Of a DNA stretch of 8,881 bases, positions 5,320 through 8,881 are shown in pieces. Source of the DNA: Acidimicrobiia bacterium (lineage in GTDB: Bacteria > Actinomycetota > Acidimicrobiia > Acidimicrobiales > Hopanoidiivorantaceae); NCBI GenBank assembly GCA_020027305.1, contig JAHRAM010000184.1, positions 1 to 8,881 of the forward strand, written 5' to 3'. Under the pieces are notes generated by a model, which saw nothing but the letters and a program-made list of their open reading frames with translations, was not told the DNA's origin and searched no databases. The position numbers were made by a program, and so were the translations under genes. Within the stretch, counting starts at the first letter, position 1. Every line of letters begins with the position of its first letter.

Positions 5320-8300
5320 TTAGGTTTCAAGCTCAATGGATGGGCAACTACAAAATAGATTTCTGTCGCCATATACAGAATCAATCCGTTTGACCGGCGG
5401 CCAATATTTGTTCTCATATAAATAGGGGAGTGGATAGGCAGCAACTTCACGGCTATATGAATGTTTCCAATCGGTAGCAGTAACTTCAGCTGTTGTGTGG
5501 GGAGCGTTTTTTAAAGGGTTGTCTTCTAAATCAAACTCTCCTGTTTTGACTTTCTCTATTTCACCTTTGATATTGTTCATAGCTGCAACAAACCTGTCTA
5601 GCTCAGCCTTGCTTTCTGATTCGGTTGGTTCCACCATAAATGTGTCGGCTACAGGAAAAGAAACTGTCGGAGCGTGAAAACCATAATCCATCAATCGTTT
5701 TGAAACGTCTTCAACAGTTATGCTGTCTCTAACCCCAGAAAGGTCTAACACGCATTCGTGAGCTACCCGTCCATTTTCCCCACGATAAAGAATGTTAAAG
5801 CTCAATTTTGTTGCTAGGTAGTTAGCGGAAAGTATTGCAGTTTGTGTTGCGTGCTTCAATCCATCTGCTCCCATTAACTTTATATATGCCCATGCAATTG
5901 GAAGGATTAGTGGCGAGCCAAAGGGAGAAGCAGAAATGGTTTTGCCGTATGTCGCCGCATCTTTTATTGATGTGTCTAAATGAATTTGTGCGTCTGAAAA
6001 GGTTTGTGACTCTAAAAAAGTTTGCGATTCTAAAAAGGTTGACGAATTCAAAAAAGGATGCGAGGGCAAATATTTTGCCAAGTGCTTTTTCACAACAATT
6101 GGGCCAACTCCTGGCCCGCCACCGCCATGTGGAATACAAAATGTCTTGTGCAGGTTTAAGTGTGCAACATCTACTCCAAAATCACCAGGGCGAGCTAAGC
6201 CAATCAAGGCATTTAAGTTTGCTCCATCCATATAAACTTGTGCTCCACAGCTATGAATGATGTCACATATTTCAGTAATCGTGGCTTCAAAGATGCCGTG
6301 TGTTGAAGGGTAGGTAATCATCAAGGCTGAAATATTTTCACCGTGCTGTGCAATCTTTTCTTTCAGGGCTTCAATATCAATATTTCCTCGTTCATCACAT
6401 TTCAACCCCATAACTTTCATTCCTGCCATCACAGCGCTAGCAGGATTAGTGCCGTGTGCTGAAGTGGGGATTAAACAGATATCTCTATGGTTGGCACTAT
6501 TTTCTAAATGGTATTGCTTTATTGCAAGAAGTCCCGCTAGTTCGCCTTGACTTCCAGCATTTGGCTGAACAGAGGTTGCATCCATTCCAGTTATTTCTGC
6601 CAAATCCACACATAGCTCCTCAATCAACTCTAAATATCCCCCAGCTTGGCTAGGCGGAACAAAGGGATGAATGTTGGCAAATTCTGGCCACGAGATAGCT
6701 GCCATTTCAACTGCTGAATTTAGCTTCATCGTGCAAGAGCCCAGAGGAATCATTGAGTGGTCAAGCGCCAAATCTTTTTTAGCAAGGCGGGTTAAATAAC
6801 GTAAGAATTCTGTCTCTGATTTTCGACCATTAGCCTCAGAATCAAATATTTGATTTTTTAGAGGCGGGGAAATTCTCGTTTGAGATTTTGAAATATGTGA
6901 TTTTGAAATACCTTGCGCAGCCTGCTTCTCAGTAGCTTTATTTAATTCACTGCCTCCATTTAATTCACTGTCTCCATCTCTCTTTTCTTCCCCAAAGGCA
7001 TAAAGCAAATCGTCTAGCAAACCTTCATCACATGTTTCATTAAAAGAAATTGAAACAGTTGAATCATCAATCTTGTATAAATTAATTTCTTTTTCTAATG
7101 CCCGTTGACAAATTAAATCAACTCCTGTTAAACCGCCTGTCCCGTCTTTTTCTAAACTGTCGCCCACTGTGCAAGAATTTCCAGCCGCAACCTCAACTGC
7201 CACAGTTCCAAAGAAATTTTGATGTTTAACTTTATAGCCCAACTCTTTGGGAAGGTTTTCAATTTCATTTACAAACTGGCATGCCAAGTTATGAGTTTTT
7301 TGTGCAATTTCTTTAAGCCCAGCTGGGCCGTGCCACATAGCATAGAGGGCAGAAATGTTTGCCAAAAGAACTTGGGCGGTACAAATATTGCTAGTGGCTT
7401 TTTCTTTTCTAATGTGTTGTTCTCTAGTTTGAAGAGCCAAGCGATAGGCCTCATTTCCCGCACTATCAACAGAAACCCCAACTAATCTGCCAGGAAGTGC
7501 CCGCTGATACTCATCTTTAATAGCAATGTATCCAGCATGGGGTCCTCCAAATCCAAGTGGAACTCCAAATCTCTGTGTGGTTCCAACCACTACATCTGCC
7601 CCATAAGATCCTGGTGGGGCTACAAGGCAAAGAGCCAGCGGATCAGCTGCCACACTTATTAAGGTGCCAGCTTTATGGGCAACCTCAACTAGGGGAGCTA
7701 AATCTTGCAACCTACCCGTTTTTGTTTCTAGCTGAAAAAATGCTCCATATAACTCGCCACACATTTCCCCAAACTCTAAAACTTCGTTTTCACTGTTAAC
7801 ATTTTCACTATTAAAGTTTTCACTGTTAACATTTTCACTATTAAATAAGTCAATACCTACTAACTCAATTCCCAAAGGCTCAGCCCGTGTTTCAAGCACG
7901 GCTCGAGTTTGATCGTAGATGCCAACATCTATTCCAAACTTTTTTACTCCCGATGAAAATTTTTGACTTACCCGTGCCAGCAAAGTCATTGCTTCAGCAG
8001 ATGCTGTAGCTTCATCCAATAGGGAAGCATTTGCTAAATCCATTTCGGTTAAATCGGTAATCATTGTCTGGAATGCCAAAAGCAATTCCAACCGCCCTTG
8101 TGAAATCTCAGGTTGATAGGGGGTATAAGCGGTATACCAAGCAGGGTTTTCCAACACATTTCGTTGAATTACAGATGGCAAGTGTGAGTTGTAGTATCCC
8201 TGCCCGATTAGCGATTTATAAATTTTATTTTTACCTGCCAGCCCTGCCAGCCGTGAAAGTACCTCTTGTTCTCCCATTGCTGGTTCAAGGTTGAGTGGGA

Positions 8301-8442
8301 CCTCTTTATATATGTCTGCAGGAATAGCCTCGCTCAAGAGCGCGCTAATCGTGTCAGCATTACAGGCCTCAAGCATCTCTTTTTGTTCAGTTGTAGAAGG
8401 GCCTATGTGGCGTGATTGAAATTCAAAATTGTTCTTTGACAT
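5320..8442 (-). CDS. gcvP: Glycine dehydrogenase (decarboxylating), glycine cleavage system P-protein
   Basis: This is the fused, homodimer-type P-protein. It decarboxylates glycine on pyridoxal phosphate and passes the aminomethyl group to the lipoyl arm of H-protein (GcvH), feeding one-carbon metabolism in the cytoplasm. The start FEFQSRHIGPS is the classical N-terminus. The N-terminal half (about 8-485) has QTREQHIRREK-type sequence (338-348) and SNICTAQVLLANI (351-363). The C-terminal half (about 545-1040) has MIPLGSCTMKLN (564-575), AHGTNPASA (662-670), STHGIFE (713-719) and HLNLHKTFCIPHGGGG (761-776) with PLP lysine Lys766. At 1040 residues it is about 80 longer than the usual 950-960. 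Much of the excess lies in three variable regions made of short peptide repeats: residues 201-219, the inter-domain linker about 485-540, and about 798-822. The frame is intact and catalytic motifs are untouched, so it should work. AGGA (8455-8458) lies 12 bases before the ATG. No gcvT or gcvH is nearby. Confidence 0.97.
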   Translation of the reverse strand: MSKNNFEFQSRHIGPSTTEQKEMLEACNADTISALLSEAIPADIYKEVPLNLEPAMGEQEVLSRLAGLAGKNKIYKSLIGQGYYNSHLPSVIQRNVLENPAWYTAYTPYQPEISQGRLELLLAFQTMITDLTEMDLANASLLDEATASAEAMTLLARVSQKFSSGVKKFGIDVGIYDQTRAVLETRAEPLGIELVGIDLFNSENVNSENFNSENVNSENEVLEFGEMCGELYGAFFQLETKTGRLQDLAPLVEVAHKAGTLISVAADPLALCLVAPPGSYGADVVVGTTQRFGVPLGFGGPHAGYIAIKDEYQRALPGRLVGVSVDSAGNEAYRLALQTREQHIRKEKATSNICTAQVLLANISALYAMWHGPAGLKEIAQKTHNLACQFVNEIENLPKELGYKVKHQNFFGTVAVEVAAGNSCTVGDSLEKDGTGGLTGVDLICQRALEKEINLYKIDDSTVSISFNETCDEGLLDDLLYAFGEEKRDGDSELNGGSELNKATEKQAAQGISKSHISKSQTRISPPLKNQIFDSEANGRKSETEFLRYLTRLAKKDLALDHSMIPLGSCTMKLNSAVEMAAISWPEFANIHPFVPPSQAGGYLELIEELCVDLAEITGMDATSVQPNAGSQGELAGLLAIKQYHLENSANHRDICLIPTSAHGTNPASAVMAGMKVMGLKCDERGNIDIEALKEKIAQHGENISALMITYPSTHGIFEATITEICDIIHSCGAQVYMDGANLNALIGLARPGDFGVDVAHLNLHKTFCIPHGGGGPGVGPIVVKKHLAKYLPSHPFLNSSTFLESQTFLESQTFSDAQIHLDTSIKDAATYGKTISASPFGSPLILPIAWAYIKLMGADGLKHATQTAILSANYLATKLSFNILYRGENGRVAHECVLDLSGVRDSITVEDVSKRLMDYGFHAPTVSFPVADTFMVEPTESESKAELDRFVAAMNNIKGEIEKVKTGEFDLEDNPLKNAPHTTAEVTATDWKHSYSREVAAYPLPYLYENKYWPPVKRIDSVYGDRNLFCSCPSIELET
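5988..6059. repeat. Four degenerate 18-bp tandem units inside gcvP
   Basis: Units start at 5988, 6006, 6024 and 6042. The two middle units read GTGACTCTAAAAAAGTTT and GCGATTCTAAAAAGGTTG, and the outer two are more diverged. They encode TFLESQ-TFLESQ-TFSDAQ (about residues 802-819), in the loop between the YLPSHPF segment and the conserved ISASPFGSP segment, where E. coli GcvP has a shorter loop. Each unit is six codons, so the frame is kept. Confidence 0.75.
6882..6911. repeat. Two 15-bp tandem units in the gcvP inter-domain linker
   Basis: GAGATTTTGAAATAT (6882-6896) and GTGATTTTGAAATAC (6897-6911) match at 13 of 15 positions. They encode the ISKSH-ISKSQ stretch (residues 512-521) in the linker between the two halves of the P-protein. 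Confidence 0.7.
6941..6976. repeat. Two 18-bp tandem units in the gcvP inter-domain linker
   Basis: TTTAATTCACTGCCTCCA (6941-6958) and TTTAATTCACTGTCTCCA (6959-6976) differ at one base. They encode GDSELN-GGSELN (about residues 490-501). This is a second, unrelated duplication in the same linker, 29 bp away from the 15-bp pair. Confidence 0.8.
7787..7846. repeat. Four 15-bp tandem units (two 30-bp copies) inside gcvP
   Basis: TTTTCACTGTTAACA (7787-7801, 7817-7831) alternates with TTTTCACTATTAAAG/T (7802-7816, 7832-7846). The first and third units are identical, and the 30-bp halves 7787-7816 and 7817-7846 differ only at their last base. This implies an old 15-bp duplication followed by a recent 30-bp one. 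The product is NSENV-NSENF-NSENV-NSEN (residues 201-219), inserted before the conserved segment leading to LYGAFFQ in the N-terminal half. Confidence 0.9.
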
Positions 8443-8641
8443 TTTTGCTTTTGTTCCTATTTTTCTTGTCGCGTTTTTGAAGTTTTGTTTTATTTTTAAG
8501 TTTTATTTTTCTTGGTTTTGAAGTTTTATTTAAGTTTGTTTGTATAAATTGTGCTCATATCATTTGGCTGTGCAGTTGTTGTTATGTCATAGTTGTATAG
8601 CTACGAAGTTATATTAAGTTATATAGTTACAAAATTTGCTT
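8443..8641 (-). other. AT-rich untranslated leader of gcvP
   Basis: No credible gene is visible here on either strand. On the minus strand it is A-rich and would form a largely unstructured leader of gcvP mRNA. I looked for a glycine riboswitch, which often precedes gcv genes, and saw none of the GC-rich paired elements expected. It contains the imperfect duplication at 8459-8534 and three AGTTRTAT motifs (8591, 8607, 8617). Confidence 0.5.
8459..8534. repeat. Imperfect tandem duplication in the gcvP leader
   Basis: The copy at 8505-8534 corresponds to 8459-8500. Both begin ATTTTTCTTG, continue TTTTGAAGTTTT and end TTTAAG, differing by small insertions in the 8459 copy. The copies are separated by four T. 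It lies 17 to 92 bases upstream of the gcvP start codon, including the bases next to the AGGA ribosome binding site (8455-8458). Confidence 0.6.
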
Positions 8642-8670
8642 TTTAAAATTTAAATTTTTATATATGTCAA
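8642..8670 (-). promoter_or_regulatory. Candidate gcvP promoter
   Basis: A perfect TTGACA (8665-8670, minus strand) is followed after 17 bp by TTTAAA (8642-8647, four of six to TATAAT). Transcription would start near 8635, giving a leader of about 190 bases. The spacing is ideal, but the surroundings are so AT-rich that a -10-like match is expected by chance; only the -35 is informative. Confidence 0.35.
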
Positions 8671-8752
8671 AATCTTAAAATATGCCAGACCCCAAAACGC
8701 GTATTATTGGCATTAAATTATTAATCTAAAATAAGGGACATCAATACAAAAA

Positions 8753-8881
8753 CAGAATAAAAGCCAGCAATAAAACCGAATAAAAAAATAAAACAATAAA
8801 TAATAAATAAAACCAGAAATAAAAAATCAAGCAATAAATAATAAATAAAAGCAGAATAAAAGCCAGCAATAAAAAATAAAA
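8753..8881. repeat. A-rich field of degenerate AATAAA-type repeats, running off the window
   Basis: The plus strand here is almost all A with regular T and scattered CAG/GCC triplets. A 23-bp string at 8753-8775 recurs exactly at 8852-8874, and a more diverged relative lies at 8814-8838. A second 23-bp string at 8794-8816 recurs at 8832-8854 with one change. TAA appears repeatedly in all forward frames, so this is not coding on the plus strand. The function is unknown; it may be a slippage-expanded intergenic tract. It lies upstream of the gcvP promoter candidate. Confidence 0.65.

Noticed and set aside
5835..6260. Long open frame of 141 codons on the plus strand
   Set aside because: It is antisense to conserved gcvP sequence including the PLP-lysine region, with no start signal; it is a shadow of the real gene.
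6840..6855. Perfect 16-bp AT palindrome followed by a T-run on the plus strand, terminator-like
   Set aside because: It lies inside gcvP coding sequence, antisense to the gene, with an all-A/T stem except two G-C pairs; chance is the simplest explanation.
8645..8658. Perfect 14-bp palindrome of A and T only in the gcvP promoter spacer
   Set aside because: Such palindromes are expected in a stretch this AT-rich and it has no supporting context.
8443..8700. Glycine riboswitch upstream of gcvP
   Set aside because: The region is almost entirely A/T with no GC-paired stems or purine-rich core expected of that RNA class.

Overview
The window looks like a piece of chromosome from a low-GC, probably actinobacterial genome (about 40% GC by eye). 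The taxonomic hint comes from three catabolic genes. As far as I can recall those sequences, a crotonase and two acyl-CoA dehydrogenase subunits resemble Mycobacterium tuberculosis EchA19, FadE26 and FadE27. A marine or freshwater Acidimicrobiia-like lineage would fit, but this is inference. No rRNA, tRNA, CRISPR array, transposase or phage gene is visible.

Layout. From base 1 to 1021 (+) lies the 3' part of a secreted coiled-coil/M23 (LytM) cell-wall peptidase; its start is outside the window. Everything else is on the minus strand. In transcription order these are gcvP (8442-5320), an enoyl-CoA hydratase (5178-4345), an unidentified 230-residue protein (4266-3574), the large acyl-CoA dehydrogenase subunit (3424-2192) and the small subunit (2163-1042). 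The small subunit meets the peptidase gene tail to tail with 20 bp between stops. The 439 bp upstream of gcvP (8443-8881) have no gene. They hold an AT-rich leader with an imperfect tandem duplication, a candidate promoter and an A-rich repeat field that runs off the window.

How the genes work together. The two dehydrogenase subunits look like an obligate alpha2beta2 enzyme: only the 410-residue subunit keeps a catalytic glutamate (Glu243), and the 373-residue subunit has alanine at both usual positions. With the EchA19-like hydratase they could carry out dehydrogenation and hydration in one beta-oxidation turn, plausibly on a branched, sterol-like side chain. A well-formed promoter with a 14-bp palindrome over its -35 element lies just upstream of the dehydrogenase pair, so the pair is probably a separately regulated unit. 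GcvP (glycine cleavage P-protein) stands alone, without gcvT or gcvH, and serves one-carbon metabolism.

Most unusual aspect. gcvP is about 80 residues longer than usual, and much of the excess lies in three variable regions that carry four different short tandem repeats with units of 15 or 18 bp, so the frame is kept. Similar micro-duplications occur at the 3' ends of the hydratase and of the unknown gene, in the gcvP leader and in the A-rich tract. This suggests a genome prone to, or tolerant of, small tandem duplications. I see no clear evidence of a new multi-gene defence or mobile system here.
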